Shown: positions 39,201-46,900 of the stretch, piece after piece
Layout: every line of letters starts with the position of its first letter
How positions within the stretch are numbered: the stretch's first letter is position 1
Assembly: GCF_007741535.1 (NCBI RefSeq)
Contig: NZ_CP036525.1
Location: 1,302,001-1,366,000 of the forward strand
DNA length: 64,000 nt
DNA from: Rubripirellula lacrimiformis
GTDB taxonomy: Bacteria > Planctomycetota > Planctomycetia > Pirellulales > Pirellulaceae
Direction: 5' to 3'
Notes under the pieces: model-generated
What the model was told of the DNA's origin: nothing
What the model saw: the letters and a program-made list of their open reading frames with translations, nothing else
Databases searched by the model: none
Position numbers and translations under genes: made by a program

Positions 39201-40504
39201 CTCAGTTGGGAATCCCTGGTCAGGACGCGACGCTTCCGATCATCATTCCGATCGATCAAACCGACGATCAAATCGCTGGTATCATCGCCGCGGCAATCAA
39301 CGCAGCCGGCTTGCCGGGTGTCACCACATCGGTGGTTGATTCGCGAATCTTTGTCGAAGGTACGGCGGGAATCAGCGGTGTGGGGTCTGTCGACACCGTC
39401 ACGATTCGGGATGAAGTTGGCAACCTGTTGCAAAGCAACCAGTCCAATGGACGCACCGAGTTGACGATCTTCGTCGGCGGCGGGTTCGATTACGGCGATG
39501 CTCCTGCACCGTACTTGACCCTGGATGTGGACGGAGGCCCACGTCATGCGGTCGATAACACTTTGACGCTTGGATCAGCCATCTCGGCCGATTCGGATGG
39601 CAAGTTGCCCAACGGCGATGATGACGATGGTGTCCAGATCGGATCGGTTCGCGGTGGGTTCGCCACGAACGTTTCGGTTTCGATCAACAACACCGATGCC
39701 AATCGAACAAACTTCTATCTGGATGCTTGGTTCGACTGGAACGACAACGGCGTATTCGAAATCAGCGAAGTGCAGCGATTTGGTTCCGTCGGAACCGGTC
39801 GGTCCGTGGTCGGTGTCGGCGTCAATAACTTGTCGATCGACGTACCGGCTGGTGCATCGGTTGGCGAAATTTACGCTCGCTTCCGTTTAAGCGACCAAGA
39901 CAACTTGGGATCCACCGGAGATGCATCGGCTGGGGAAGTCGAAGACTACAGCGTCTTGGTTTCCAACAATCCGTTCCAGAACCCGGCGTCACGTTACGAT
40001 GTCAACGCTAGCGGGGTGGTGACACCTTTGGACGCGTTGCAGATCATCAATGCGATCGATCGCTATGGAAGCCAAAGCATCCCATTGGATGTGCTGCCGC
40101 TGCCAATCAACCTGCCACAGTTCCCCGATGTCAACGGTGACGGCAGGGTTTCAGCGTTCGATGCACTGCAAGTGATCAACCAGTTGTCACGACTGCCCAA
40201 CACAACCGGTGGGTCGGGTGAACTGGTCGGCGAAGGTGAATTGGCCGGCTACTCGGCTGTGGCTAGCGGCGTGCTAGCGTCGGGTGCCACTTTGGTGGGC
40301 GATGAAATGATCTCCCGAGCCACCGTGGAGCCGGATGTCGCAGCGGTTGATCCCGCTGTGACCAAGACCAGCGTGTTCGACAATCCGGCGGTTTCGCAGT
40401 TGGATTCGATCGTGGATGCGTTGGCCGAAGACACGCACGCATCGCGGTCCACCGGCGACGAGGATCCGATCAGCGCCTTGGATCAACTGTTCGCATCGCT
40501 GTAG
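24284..40504 (+). CDS. Giant secreted multidomain protein (5,406 residues) with dockerin
   Basis: ATG 24284 with gagg at an 8-nt spacing opens a 16.2-kb gene. Residues 40-59 contain the planctomycete export-associated motif (SESLEQRQLLAG). Residues 605-770 resemble a metzincin-type protease fold in which the zinc motif reads FVVGQLLGYGY (751-761), so it is probably inactive. A pre-peptidase C-terminal-like domain follows (about 805-900). Next come right-handed beta-helix-like segments from about 950 (SPYREIDQAIAAARPGDTI, GDWGGIDFRG, GDWGGIYIG). Recurrent modules of the type DGxTFxIxxGxxxVTFEFD appear near 2920, 2955, 4040, 4770 and 4890. A GEVED-type domain lies at about 5066-5226 and a dockerin pair at about 5236-5306 (YDVNASG..DALQIINAI, PDVNGDGRVSAFDALQVINQ). 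It is most likely an extracellular or surface protein. No catalytic function is evident. Confidence 0.9.
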   Translation: MTLRDSLARTGNRMIASDNGDDQSIRNAKNQVGRLRQKRRRKDRRLLSESLEQRQLLAGPDLIGIQPNIGSLLNDGTELNVSPRELVFRFDDNADIDPSTLSAIRITRAGEDGVFESASTTSDLGTNGAALVEFRAVQTGSLGNGLQLIFTSSSRTGSSLPIISVSDQVVSVNVNSNPNQPTRMGDLISALNNNAASSSLIEAIQVSGASQTSVAGVPNNLTLTLVGANSAEAVTDFGTNGAVRVRLVSQLPGVDGLGTQVMVERRDFGGQANPVVVVTGQEIRVQLNSNSQFPSTTADFINAINANPDSSALVLAVLQEGNVSTVIGAGTTPLPNLSLSGVTDVVVEPGYVGLGDSPREVVFRFAEPLPDDSYQIDILGTGSVALRNADGELFQDGEDLTRRFQINLGPKVVAVVPEPVRRNAITGALTPDVGKIEVHFNEDDLNKASAENASFYQLVFTRDTASNLDDVIVPLTNKPVYNSITNIVTLDYGRPLSRLPDTANPGQFLTGAARLRVGTSEGLAVAPTVIPLVAGVDEAGATFDSAFNLDSQWSVSGTTTSSARLSGEIFNSTPFDLTLPGPDLPGTRQIRPDDPSRLTRTVPLDYLRNGADTVDGISVIQYDFVSSYLGDDPTSPGINEDKTYFNIISEQQKQRVREVMQLYSEYLGISFVEVEGGPTSQASISIAVGDLYGTVTTLDNAGTVSEQGGLAVATRDRNGDGIADLGVMDFQDFDESTDDQFGGEFFRGGMFVVGQLLGYGYADDLPQPVTQSTSFIFAPGTDNEPAFPSVADIVHGQYLYRPDSTDIDLYKFTLASRGSLSIEAFAERLADPSLLDTTLRLYRLGDDGSYVEIAQNDDYFSNDSAIDIDNLSAGSYMVGVSARGNNDYDPSIENSGFGGLTEGEYELALKFTPAATSGIRDAGVGSTSQVLDGDGDNRAGGVFDFWFVPNDSNNTLYVDKAASATSGATGTVGSPYREIDQAIAAARPGDTIRVVGNGGVDGRIETVQDNYAYKVGFSSNGLPLEDGSSLNLPKDVRMIIDSGAILKLSGARIGVGSVSPLIDASNSSLQVLGTPTLIGSNGLPARDATNSLIPGSVYFTSLNDSSIGMGASTTTGPAARPGDWGGIDFRGDLDSADESRRNREEEGVFLNHIQFADMRYGGGAVSVGGLQVPISPVDMAVTRATIINSRISDSSDAAIAATPDTFAETRFTESKYQSGGAFTPDVSRVGPEIHGNVVIDNSINGLFVRVGTRTGDVVEKVTQAARFDDTDITHILTENLIIQGTPGGPLLQSSAPSSLLVRLQSTTTGNVPAATYAYRITNVDSQGLESASSQTTVSVTTTATGGIALTQLPTTGAGSDFVSRRLYRASVDPITGLPGEFRLVKQLNASDTSATDTAAAGTTLLSTATQVLRSRLDASLVIDPGTVVKIDGARIEARFGGNLIAEGSASLPVVFTSLEDQRYGAGGTFDTNDRGDSGELNPGDWGGIYIGAASSANIDQAVIAGAGGTTRVEGGFASFNAIEVQQGQLRLANTRLEQNADGRGQLNGDREGRSDNASATVFVRAAAPTIINNLFIDNEASALSFDINSLSSVEVNDAGRASGLIDSSEVVGNYGPLVQGNVLSNNAINGMVVRGGQLATAGVWDDIDIVHVVTDSIEIPNQHIYGGLRLQSDARGSLVVKFQSAAGETAGIVVGGSLATASDQFRDIADRIGGSLQVVGHPDFPVILTALADDTAGAGFTPSGFAQMDTNNDGISGVDLSNQDGRLPTGPEVDQGTLIDNDVDPTIAGSFSYQPGPGGQVQTATTSVQGLTQLFQSQFSLFDYGNFIDVGADGAAIGLGTTTVTQQPTLIGDDRVASEGNFQGANGLVNWRIEQYFNDGGVDLVSEISFTSDTPLGDIRFINYYDPVIGTDAGDVLFTEGTPGTNDFRVTILDGPEEIGFRQYGVFEPGPGLQGATYEGWIADDFPILITAPEFNLAFTPAGTVNAANVPVLNDPRFPAPNYGPGILTSAMGWLVDPNATSATITTNLQVIAEVFGTQPNQVESGLWNGIVIREAASDRNVSAIAEQEPVRSGFIDSNSIPSQSQFLGELAPNEQSGDENRRLGFSVAGAVTEKSDLDVYSFVGQSGTEVWFDIDRTGAQLDSVVELIDANGRVLASSNDSLLAETNPLALFTATGVNPDAAQPLSVVSERLEAQQIRISESIVDATSGNLALSIAGVSSPVLVSLESFLQDPAAAIGGALETAYPTQLGEISATLLRRAPRTVDPNNPSVITRPGDDFVIQLVFDGSKFAGRQVPAISVTTPLVVGATVTASVDSVLLNSQLQDAYSSNSKDAGMRIILPGEAGTRNLYHIRVRSSNTVNPLDFNALNDPNNVKGGLSTGSYELQIRLQEADEHAGTQMRLADVRYAVDGLQIIGQPLHSPLLGEDYEVAGDNDSSATAQPLGYYGAGSVGEAGPLQSDRLAKSFAGELSSATDVDWYSFDINYENLTRGPNDPPLYLSTVFDLDYADGFARADMAIYVFNSAGELIFVGGDSNIADDLPGVASGNNTDDLSRGSAGTLDPYIGAAELVEGSYFIAVANQGSVPLPIDQFFNPNSANPLLRLEPIDSVTRIAEDRIYRSTPLGMVDDTGNFGIDNTGQAFLLSSSGTTLINQQPITRSNGTTIAAGTLLAINSSTGGLLLDAQGDPIVVGNAGGGTASAPTVPVLFDGNSIVPNTFDDALLYVNTANGLMLVNPFTGASYGTVGTFGDEIRDIAFRSNGELFGYSDNGNPAIGDDSWFYHRIDTGTATLSAPLSVGAGIDTYNDLVGDLILEQASDDGLEVEAITIREFQGSEIGYFVGNRPVNRQGLSYFTNMLYRFDEETGLATGPPFDLNEADAGAGTTPRENGQINTAPLAANGNRLGITAATEFNAAGVNVASLVDGDTFVVSNGAERVTFELDQSFTFTPNSGVPVRDGDTFTIDGVTFEFDSGQRVVLDNVSPAGTLTAGSTVRVTGANGQVKTFQFVRLGQASTGNVPVSLVTAQGASRTTAQIASSLASAINANISGAGALASNGEVFFTGTNDVTLTSGGSGVSVAGGSGTTVGNIPVTVSDNAGPEQLIAAMAEAIREAGISVSSKGTQLSLPAATVASVGVSSPVTLTGSPGVTSGNIAILLLPTDDPDTLAQRISLAVEDASDSNALPNVSAVPDGRSILFEGGIVEAASGNLTAGGVAPVGNAPEGGGIVTGIELVNNVLYAVTDNGGLFRVESAELNSFGNRQIGSYVSTATDLVGLNFTGLRAGPVTSVGADGQALSNLLFGITASGDLYAFNTRGELQPIFAGGRTSINTGIGGALGLDFGVVDYNLWHVTGTRGNDAGHGINALDGGTRAGTVGGSSLVFNYETNAFAGNYPSLAEQPVIRDANGGIVNPRQDGASFDRTYNVPGGAKGVVQSNPFSLDGVASADQPTMYFNYFADTPDETDRLRVFVVTADGVEHLVASNSLARGTGLADDEFDDPSTGIYDDDIDVDVQQLFNATDTWRQARVPLGEFAGQDGLSLRIEFSTSGTSRTSSQSLRVTAGDLLLEGQTLVVNGETFGIDLASAVSTPSGNDLAAFYADPAARATVTIDGQVYVLNDGVRTVTADEISVPLTLPVSSLTSDQIAASLAEAIRVTPPAGPVVNGVNLSDGSDTSPTDVSRNDLIFEATPLPYNGGAMTINGVGRLGNVDGTGVPTNIEDVDLLQLDVTAGTTISVDVDLDFDPNLNAAIRFFDSSGNALDSQVINNTVRDTVEYTAAFDGTVYIGISGRGNETYDIRVPGTTQTGQIDSYIATIEVTPALSVQTQGNLVETVGLQSISASPASLFSVSGQSGIEGIPVRISRFMSPAEVAGEVQRVIADQFFDGNVGAIPVSGATLQLASLSVNDSGPFVSATDRYADGSLAGVIDGTRNNESEGIYLDDFVIGFAERGEIATSSNVVDSAFVTDTRSQFPNPDDPVSALNTGSYQVEIRSASEYINSALEIAPANPGNLLKHFRTFDTNDRLSDSRTIQALSADQLRDGLTFSINDGRSTVTFEFNQTESAGGVTPGRVEVPFTLEMIQPGTEEIDPVTGLVIPGTGTLRPQTASEVAANIIAAINRADVQSILDVPALSAAGVDGGSSSVINLFGEVVVDNQSGALASVTHTQLSGDDNRDRDGQGIILIESSRFLYNQEHGIKISHGLTANVDGTDTPSIVRYPRNLVELNSQSLTPGVIIQSNILAFNDLGGLQIDGIGIGANDTASDPVAFDRIVNNTIIGGDIRAGFESPPQTFSGTLFPQGVISFADTVVSYVPDLGGNPPATVYRDPSQALGAPDGNGRGPEPVDGQSTVSLGAGGSLTLGFRDNLLTGSGDSRPDLIVYETGAIESVRVEISRDGIQFELLGQLGGLTNQIDIDALGYGTQDRFAFVRLTDMRQGDTTGAALGADIDAVGAISTVPVERFTAGGTGIELVGNAAPVLLNNVIANTVDAITLDPTNTLPVLGGNTYYRNTSNVPTGVSIGQFAQQIADSEVIFVGASDLIFAPAAGARIIDSSIDSLEDRSSLTAVKNPLGLPPSPILAPRLDVNGQLRIDDPAVETPSGLGERVFKDRGASDRGDLVGPRVVLLSPQAPSLGLNSGNVSVFGDNVPRFFEIQLIDGIAPADVTPGTGIDDRSVSNQSVLLLKDNVALVEGVDYRFGYNPTTNVIRLTPIAGVWEPNSTYVIRMIDSSDAIVAASNGVSYVDGGVLSVRDLAGGSTDFEYESGIRLRIPTGTIENGAGDGVEFEVFDGVNTITFELDDDGLSDTANVAVAIPLAGNDSQIAEALAAAVNDSILNLTANTNANIVQFLGSNPLSSVTADNNTYAISGAIGTQIGFGLQVPFDGSAVADSMEDGQTFVIRRGADTEVVFEFDSNGSLENEDAKGVTISAGASLDQIADAIVRAVGGAGLGLSPMNAGFGRVFLGGDANYSFDAADSVLTQLGIPGQDATLPIIIPIDQTDDQIAGIIAAAINAAGLPGVTTSVVDSRIFVEGTAGISGVGSVDTVTIRDEVGNLLQSNQSNGRTELTIFVGGGFDYGDAPAPYLTLDVDGGPRHAVDNTLTLGSAISADSDGKLPNGDDDDGVQIGSVRGGFATNVSVSINNTDANRTNFYLDAWFDWNDNGVFEISEVQRFGSVGTGRSVVGVGVNNLSIDVPAGASVGEIYARFRLSDQDNLGSTGDASAGEVEDYSVLVSNNPFQNPASRYDVNASGVVTPLDALQIINAIDRYGSQSIPLDVLPLPINLPQFPDVNGDGRVSAFDALQVINQLSRLPNTTGGSGELVGEGELAGYSAVASGVLASGATLVGDEMISRATVEPDVAAVDPAVTKTSVFDNPAVSQLDSIVDALAEDTHASRSTGDEDPISALDQLFASL

Positions 40505-40517
40505 TCATCGTTGGTTG

Positions 40518-40558
40518 CGGACCGTGCTCGATACGGACCGTGCTCGATACGGACCGTG
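40518..40558. repeat. 16-bp tandem repeat, 2.6 copies
   Basis: The unit cggaccgtgctcgata is repeated exactly at 40518-40533 and 40534-40549, followed by a partial copy cggaccgtg at 40550-40558. It begins 14 bp after the stop codon of the giant gene. Confidence 0.85.
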
Positions 40559-40659
40559 TCAGCCGACATTATCGATTTTTCTCCCGTCTTTCAGTCGCCG
40601 GTGATTTGCATCACCGGTGACTTCGGGTTGGGGGGGATCGGTGCGGCGAACGGTTCCCC

Positions 40660-40691
40660 GTGCTGAAAATCGGCGGTGCTGAAAATCGGCG
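40660..40691. repeat. 16-bp tandem repeat, 2 copies
   Basis: The unit gtgctgaaaatcggcg occurs twice without mismatch at 40660-40675 and 40676-40691; a decayed continuation (atgttggaaattggga) follows. It has the same 16-bp period as the array at 40518. Confidence 0.8.
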
Positions 40692-40709
40692 ATGTTGGAA
40701 ATTGGGACG

Positions 40710-40732
40710 CCCAAATTTCGCATTTGGGTTTT
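40710..40732 (+). terminator. Possible intrinsic terminator
   Basis: The stem cccaaat-ttcgc-atttggg (7 bp) is followed directly by tttt at 40729-40732. The stem is AT-containing and weak and lies 206 bp past the giant gene's stop, so this is a candidate only. Confidence 0.35.
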
Positions 40733-41034
40733 GCCGTTGGTCGGTCGTTGGTGCATGCCGCTGGCTAGCGGCGGCCATGTCGACGAAAAAAAAGAGGGTC
40801 GAAAATTTGGCAGCAGATTAGAATGGGCGTGTGCCAGCGGTCGACGTGAGTTTGCCGATTGCGAAAACTCCATCGATTGACCGTGATATTTCGGTTGATC
40901 GCGAGTCTAACGCAGGGAAGCACACCGATGTACCGATAAAGGTGATGGCCTGATGTGGCCTTTGCCCCTGTGACGCCGATTGGGTGTTGGATCGCCACTG
41001 CTGACTTTTCTTACGCTTTTCCCCTGATGTGCTG

Positions 41035-43695
41035 ATGCCGCGAAGGTGCTCGCCAAAACGACGACAACCGGTGCGTAGAGGTCGGCTGGAAAAGCTGGAA
41101 TCACGCCGCATGATGGCTGCCGATTCGATCGGAGTGACGCCATTGGATACCGGTGAATTCTTGCTCGGCACAGTGACCGTGACACCGGTCTTCTTTGAAA
41201 GCAACGGTGAGATTGATCCCGAGAGCCAGGATTGGACGACTGCCGAAATCGATGAAGTGTTGGCGAAGGTTGGCGAGGGTGTGAATTGGTGGAGCGATAT
41301 GCTCGATACGATGGACACCGTTCATACGCTGGATTTCGTGATCGATGAAACCTTCGCACGCGATCCGTTCGAATCGCCCTACGAACCGATTGATCGAAAT
41401 ACGAACGCGCTGAACGAATACATCGGTGATTTTGTGACTCGCCAAGGCTATGGCGATTCGCGATCCATCGAAGAGGCCGTGCAGCGATTCAATCACGATC
41501 AACGGATCAAGCACGACACCGACTGGGCTTTTACCATTTTCGTGGTCGATTCGTCCGATGACCCGGATGGATTGTTCGCATCCGGTGGCAACTTTTCGGC
41601 GGCATTTGCCTACGCCGGCGGTCTGTTTGTTGTGACCCCTTCGACGCGCCCTGCATCCACCATTGCGCACGAAATGGGGCATATCTTTTGGGCTCGCGAT
41701 GAATACCAAAACGCGAGTTCCTGGACCGACCAACGGGGATACTACGACGCCCAAAACTTGAACGCCGCTGACAATCCAACGCCTGGATTTTCGCAACAAG
41801 ACAGCATCATGCGGGGCGGCGTTCCACTGACGGCGGCGTTCGAATCGCTTACCACTCCGGCGTCGACGCTAGCGATGGTCGGATGGCAGGACAGCGATGG
41901 TGACGGCGTCTTTGATGTTGCCGATGTGCCATTGGATTTGGATGGCATCGGATACTGGGATGCCGAACAGTCGCTTTACGTTTTCAGCGGAAATGCATCG
42001 GTCGCGGCGCTTCGAAATCAGAATTCCTCGGGCCCGCAAAGTGACATCTCGTTGGCGGAAATCAGCGAACTGCAGTACCGATTGGATGACGGTTCGTGGT
42101 TGGTCGCAGACACGCCCCATTCGCAGACGGCGATGTTTGATCTGACGATCTCGATTGCTGATTCTTTTGATTCGATCCAGTTTCGGGTGATCGATACGTC
42201 GACCGGAATTGCCAGCCCGATCATCGGCGGCACGGCCGCTGTGCCCGCGATCACAGCGGCGGGGATCACCGGGGTCGCTTTCATGGACGAAAACCAGAAC
42301 GGCGAAAAAGACCTAGGCGAACCGGCATTGGCCGCCACCGGCGTCCGCGTGCTGCACGCGGATGGTTCGCCATTGTTGGTCGGCAACGTGGATGCGGCCG
42401 ACTTTAGTGATGGGGCGATCCCCGAGGAATCGTTCGTGGGCGTCACCCTGGCAGCCGACGGATTGGTCTCCTCTGCGGAAGTTGCGGCGTTTTTGCAGGA
42501 TGACGCTGCCACCGATCGGGTTTTTCATTCTTACGATCTACAGCGGTCCGCATGGATCCAGCGGTGGTCGTCCAAGGTTGCGTTGAATGCAAGCTTTGAC
42601 GAACCCGTCGGCGAGGTAACGGTGTCGTTGATTGGTGTCGGAGATGCCAGTTACGGGCGTGTGGAAGCCTATGACGCATCGGGCACCTTGATCACGCGTC
42701 AGACGTCGGCTGTGATCGGCGACGGCGAATCGATGACTGTGCAGGTGACTGACCCGCGTGGTCAGATCGCCAGCGTGCGTATCTTTGGTCACGCCGACAC
42801 GTCGGTTGCCATCAAGTCCATCGATTTCGGGTTTCAAGCCCAATCCATGACGGAGCTGTCGGGTGGATTTCGTTTGCCCAATTTGCCTGATGGCGATTAT
42901 CAGGTGGTTTTGGATCCCGAGCGGGCGATCCATTCCTTTGGTTCCCAACCGTTGAACGTGTCGGTAGTCGCCGGCACCAGTTCGATCCTGATCGCTGCGG
43001 CCCAACGCGTCGACAGCCCCCGTCACAATCTAGCGATCGCCGAGGATGCGAATCAGGATGGCGAGATCAACGCCACCGATGCGTTGGTGATCATCAACGA
43101 TTTAGCCCGGTCTTCACCGCGCCTGTTGGCCGTCGACGATACCGAAGGGTTCGATGTCGATGTCAACAACGACGGCGCTGTTTCGGCCTTGGACGCCTTG
43201 GTCGTGATCAACGCTCTGGCACGTCAACGCAATCAGGCGGGAAATGGCGAATCAGAGGCAAACGGGGGGCCCGACAGTGCCTTGATGACCGATTTGGCGT
43301 TTCGCGATTTCGAAGCTCGTTCCGCCACCACGACACCCGATCCGTCGACGCAGCTAAGAACAACGGATTCAGGAGGGATTCCCCTTCTTGGCCCGTTTGC
43401 CCAGGCGGAAAGGATTGCCAATCCGCTGGCTATGTTCAACTTTGACGATGGTATCGCCGTTAATGAAAGTGTGGGAACGCGCGAATCCGATACCGCTGAT
43501 GGGGGCAAGTCGTCGGCGGCTCGTCGGCAACGCACTGCGATCGCACACCATGCCGATGTCCCGGTCGAGACGTCGGATCGAGTCCAAACGTCGAAAGTTG
43601 ACGAGTTGGACAAACGAACACTTCGGCCACAGGATTGGTTCTTTCGGGGCATTGAGCCAAATATATTGGAACCTGAGACCGATTGGATGGTCTAA
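41035..43695 (+). CDS. Secreted M64-like metallopeptidase with dockerin
   Basis: The 886-residue product starts with a basic stretch and the planctomycete motif LEKLESRRMMAAD (about residues 19-31). The zinc motif is HEMGHIFWARDEY at residues 212-224. The spacing HExxHxxxxxxDEY resembles M64 (IgA-peptidase-like) metallopeptidases. From about residue 411 a SdrD B-like repeat appears (GVAFMDENQNGEKDLGEP), followed by a region that may be beta-sandwich. A dockerin pair lies at about 669-732 (EDANQDGEINATDALVIIND, VDVNNDGAVSALDALVVINA), before a charged C-terminal tail. It is presumably an extracellular protease or surface adhesin. ATG 41035 is used; a GTG at 41029 is two codons upstream and neither has a good ribosome binding site. 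Confidence 0.82.
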   Translation: MPRRCSPKRRQPVRRGRLEKLESRRMMAADSIGVTPLDTGEFLLGTVTVTPVFFESNGEIDPESQDWTTAEIDEVLAKVGEGVNWWSDMLDTMDTVHTLDFVIDETFARDPFESPYEPIDRNTNALNEYIGDFVTRQGYGDSRSIEEAVQRFNHDQRIKHDTDWAFTIFVVDSSDDPDGLFASGGNFSAAFAYAGGLFVVTPSTRPASTIAHEMGHIFWARDEYQNASSWTDQRGYYDAQNLNAADNPTPGFSQQDSIMRGGVPLTAAFESLTTPASTLAMVGWQDSDGDGVFDVADVPLDLDGIGYWDAEQSLYVFSGNASVAALRNQNSSGPQSDISLAEISELQYRLDDGSWLVADTPHSQTAMFDLTISIADSFDSIQFRVIDTSTGIASPIIGGTAAVPAITAAGITGVAFMDENQNGEKDLGEPALAATGVRVLHADGSPLLVGNVDAADFSDGAIPEESFVGVTLAADGLVSSAEVAAFLQDDAATDRVFHSYDLQRSAWIQRWSSKVALNASFDEPVGEVTVSLIGVGDASYGRVEAYDASGTLITRQTSAVIGDGESMTVQVTDPRGQIASVRIFGHADTSVAIKSIDFGFQAQSMTELSGGFRLPNLPDGDYQVVLDPERAIHSFGSQPLNVSVVAGTSSILIAAAQRVDSPRHNLAIAEDANQDGEINATDALVIINDLARSSPRLLAVDDTEGFDVDVNNDGAVSALDALVVINALARQRNQAGNGESEANGGPDSALMTDLAFRDFEARSATTTPDPSTQLRTTDSGGIPLLGPFAQAERIANPLAMFNFDDGIAVNESVGTRESDTADGGKSSAARRQRTAIAHHADVPVETSDRVQTSKVDELDKRTLRPQDWFFRGIEPNILEPETDWMV

Positions 43696-43906
43696 GGGCC
43701 ATGCGCAAACCCTGTTGACGAAGAAACCAAACTGTTTGTTGATAAACGGGGGAGACCAGGTAAGATGGGTCCACTAATCGCTTTTTTCGGACGAACCCCG
43801 TCCCTAGTTGAATTACGCTGGCGCCCTGGCCGGGTCTAGCTCAAAGTCCGACACCGCGTCGGCGTTCAATTCCCCACGATTCCACTGCATCTTCCCGAGA
43901 AAACAG

Positions 43907-46900
43907 ATGAGAAATCTGCGTCACTTGCTTAGCCGCTCCGGATTGCTTTCAAACGAGAAGCGGCACCGACGCTCCGAGAAACCTCGCCGGAGCGACGTGA
44001 CCCAGAGACGCCTTGGGAACGAGCTCCTGGAGAAGCGGGAGCTCCTAGCTGGCGATATTCTTGCCAGCCAGCACAACTATTGGAACGGCTACGACGTCAA
44101 CGACGATCACCAGATCACGTCGCGTGATGCGTTGGCGATCATCAACCAATTGGGACGTCAGAATTCTGGCGAATCCGAAGTGGCCGGCGCTGATGGCCCA
44201 CAGATGTTCTATGACGTCAACGCTGACAACGCGGTCACCGCGGCTGACGCATTGTCGGTGATCAACGCGCTTGGACGCGGTGAGGAAGCTGGCGAACTTG
44301 TCGAACTGATGCTGAACGCACGTACGACCGGTGACGAAGCGATCGCGACGGATGCGGGTGGCGCGATCAACGTCAACGTCGGCGAAGCATTTGACCTGGA
44401 AATCACTTACGACGATTTGCGGCTGTTCAACAACCGCTTGGGATCCTTCCAGCTGTTCACGGACATCGAAGCTTTCGATTCCAATGGCGATCCAGTGGCT
44501 GGCGTGATTTCGCCAGTCCTGAACGAGACTCAGCGGCTGATCATCGACGAAGACATCAATACCGTCGCATCGACTGCAGTCGTCTTTTCGATCCCCGAGC
44601 TGCCGCCGGGAGCTCAGGCTGGTGCTACGCTGACGTACACCGCGTCGATCACGGACTTCGCCAACAACACGACTGACGAAGTTTCGAGCGCGTTGCAGGC
44701 GTTTGGATACACCACTTCTCAGTTCGAGATCTCGTCGCTGACCTTCGACAATGCCGATCTCGGTTTTGAAATTCACTTCACCGGTGACGAGTTTGGCAAC
44801 ATCGACTTGCCGAACATTTCGGTCGATGTGATCGAAAGCAACGCTGCCGATACGATCAATACGCAGACCGTCGAATTTGCGCCGTTCTTGCCCGACGGCG
44901 TCACGCCCAACAGCGCTGCGGTCCAGTTCAACATCAACTCATTCAGCCGCACCTACAACGACAACGAAGAATATTACTCGTCGTTGAACCGCGGCGGTTT
45001 CTCGGTCGACACTGGGTTCACTGACATTGGCGGCTTGGCCAATAAGGTTCCGTTGGAAGGCGGCGGTATCCCCGACGTGACCGACGATGGCAGCTTCATC
45101 GAACCCTTCGACGCGTTCAGCGTTCGTGTGTTCATCAATCAACCGATCAACGGACTGCGTCTGCAGTTGACGCCTGGTGAAGATCGCGAAGCGACTTTGC
45201 TGTACGGTCGTGACGATTTTGTTCCGCAAGACTTGGTCTTGATCGAGGACACCGATACCAACAACAACGGCACCGCTCAACTGATCGTCAACGCGATCGG
45301 CACTGTCGTCAGCGAAGGTGCTTTCTCGATCGATCCGGCTTCCGTCACCGTCAGCGAAGCGGATGGTACGGCGACCTTCACGGTCAATCGTACGGGCGGA
45401 ACATCCGGTGCCGTAACGGTGGACTTTGCGACCGCCAACGGAACGGCTACCGCCGGTTCGGACTACACCGCCAACAGCGGCACGCTGAACTTTGCCGACG
45501 GCGAATCGAGCAAGACGGTGACTGTTTCGATCACCGACGATTCGGACGTGGAAGGCGACGAGAACTTTACCGTCACGATCAGCAATGCGACCGGTGGTGC
45601 AACACTGGGAACCGTGCTGACATCGACCGTGACGATCTCCGACAACGACGTCGCAGTTCCCGGGACGTTTGCAATCGCACCAGCGACCACCACGGTCAAT
45701 GAAAATGCGAACACGGTGACCTTCACTGTCACTCGATCCGGGGGCACCGATGGTACGGTGACCGTGGATTTCGCAACCGCTGATGGAACCGCCACAGCCG
45801 GTTCGGACTACGCCGCCAACAACGGTACCTTGACGTTTGCCGATGGCGAATCGTCCAAGACGATTACGGTTTCGATTACCGACGACAGCACCGCTGACGA
45901 ACCCAACGAAACGTTCACGGTCACCCTTAGCAACGCCACCGGCGGTGCGGCCCTCGGCGGTGTGACTGCTTCGACCGTAACGATTGTTGATAACGACAAC
46001 ACCGTGCCGGTTCCCGGCGTGTTCTCGATCGCTCCGGAAACCGTCTCGGTCAACGAAAGTGATGGCACCGCAACTTTCACCATCAATCGCTCGACCGGCA
46101 GCGACGGCGCTGTCACGGTGAACTTTGCGACCGCCAACGGAACCGCCACCGCAGGTTCGGATTACACCGCCAACAGCGGCACGCTCAACTTTGCTGACGG
46201 TGAATTGTCAAAGACCGTCACCGTCGCGATCACCGACGACGCCGATGACGAACCGAACGAAACATTCACGGTCAGCATCAGCAGTGCCACCGGCGGTGCG
46301 ACTCTTGGGGCCGTGACCACATCGACGGCCACGATTGTCGACAACGACGCAACTCCGGTTCCCGGTGTATTGTCGATCAGTCCGGAAACGGTTTCGGTGA
46401 ATGAAGACGTTGGCACAGCAACCTTCACCGTGAATCGAACCGGCGGCAGCGATGGCGCGGTGACCGTCAACTTCGCGACCGCCAACGGATCGGCAACGGC
46501 TGGTTCGGACTATACGTCCAACAGCGGCACGCTAAGCTTTGCCGATGGCGAAACATCCAAGACCGTCACGGTTGCGATCACGGACGATTCGGACGTTGAA
46601 TCCAACGAAACCTTCACTGTTTCGATCAGCGGTGCCTCCGGTGGTGCAACCCTAGGGTCTGTGACAACGTCGACTGCCACGATTGTGGATAATGACGCTG
46701 TCGTCGTTCCGGGCGTGCTTTCGCTTTCGCCAGCTACCGTTTCGGTCAACGAAGACGCTGGCACGGTGGTCTTCACCGTCAATCGGACCGGTGGCAGCGA
46801 TGGTGCTGTGACCGTCAACTTCGCCACCAGCAACGGATCGGCGACTGCCGGTTCGGACTACACGTCCAACAGCGGCACGCTAAGCTTTGCCGACGGTGAA

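Larger units (their letters stand above)
40505..41034. other. 530-bp intergenic region with tandem repeats and hairpins
   Basis: No convincing gene is visible between the giant protein gene and the metallopeptidase gene. The region contains two short tandem arrays with a 16-bp period (described separately). It also has a perfect hairpin ccggtgat-ttgca-style stem at 40598-40617 without a T-tract, and a further hairpin with a short T-run at 40710-40732. It probably carries the terminator of the giant gene and the promoter of the next gene. Confidence 0.6.
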
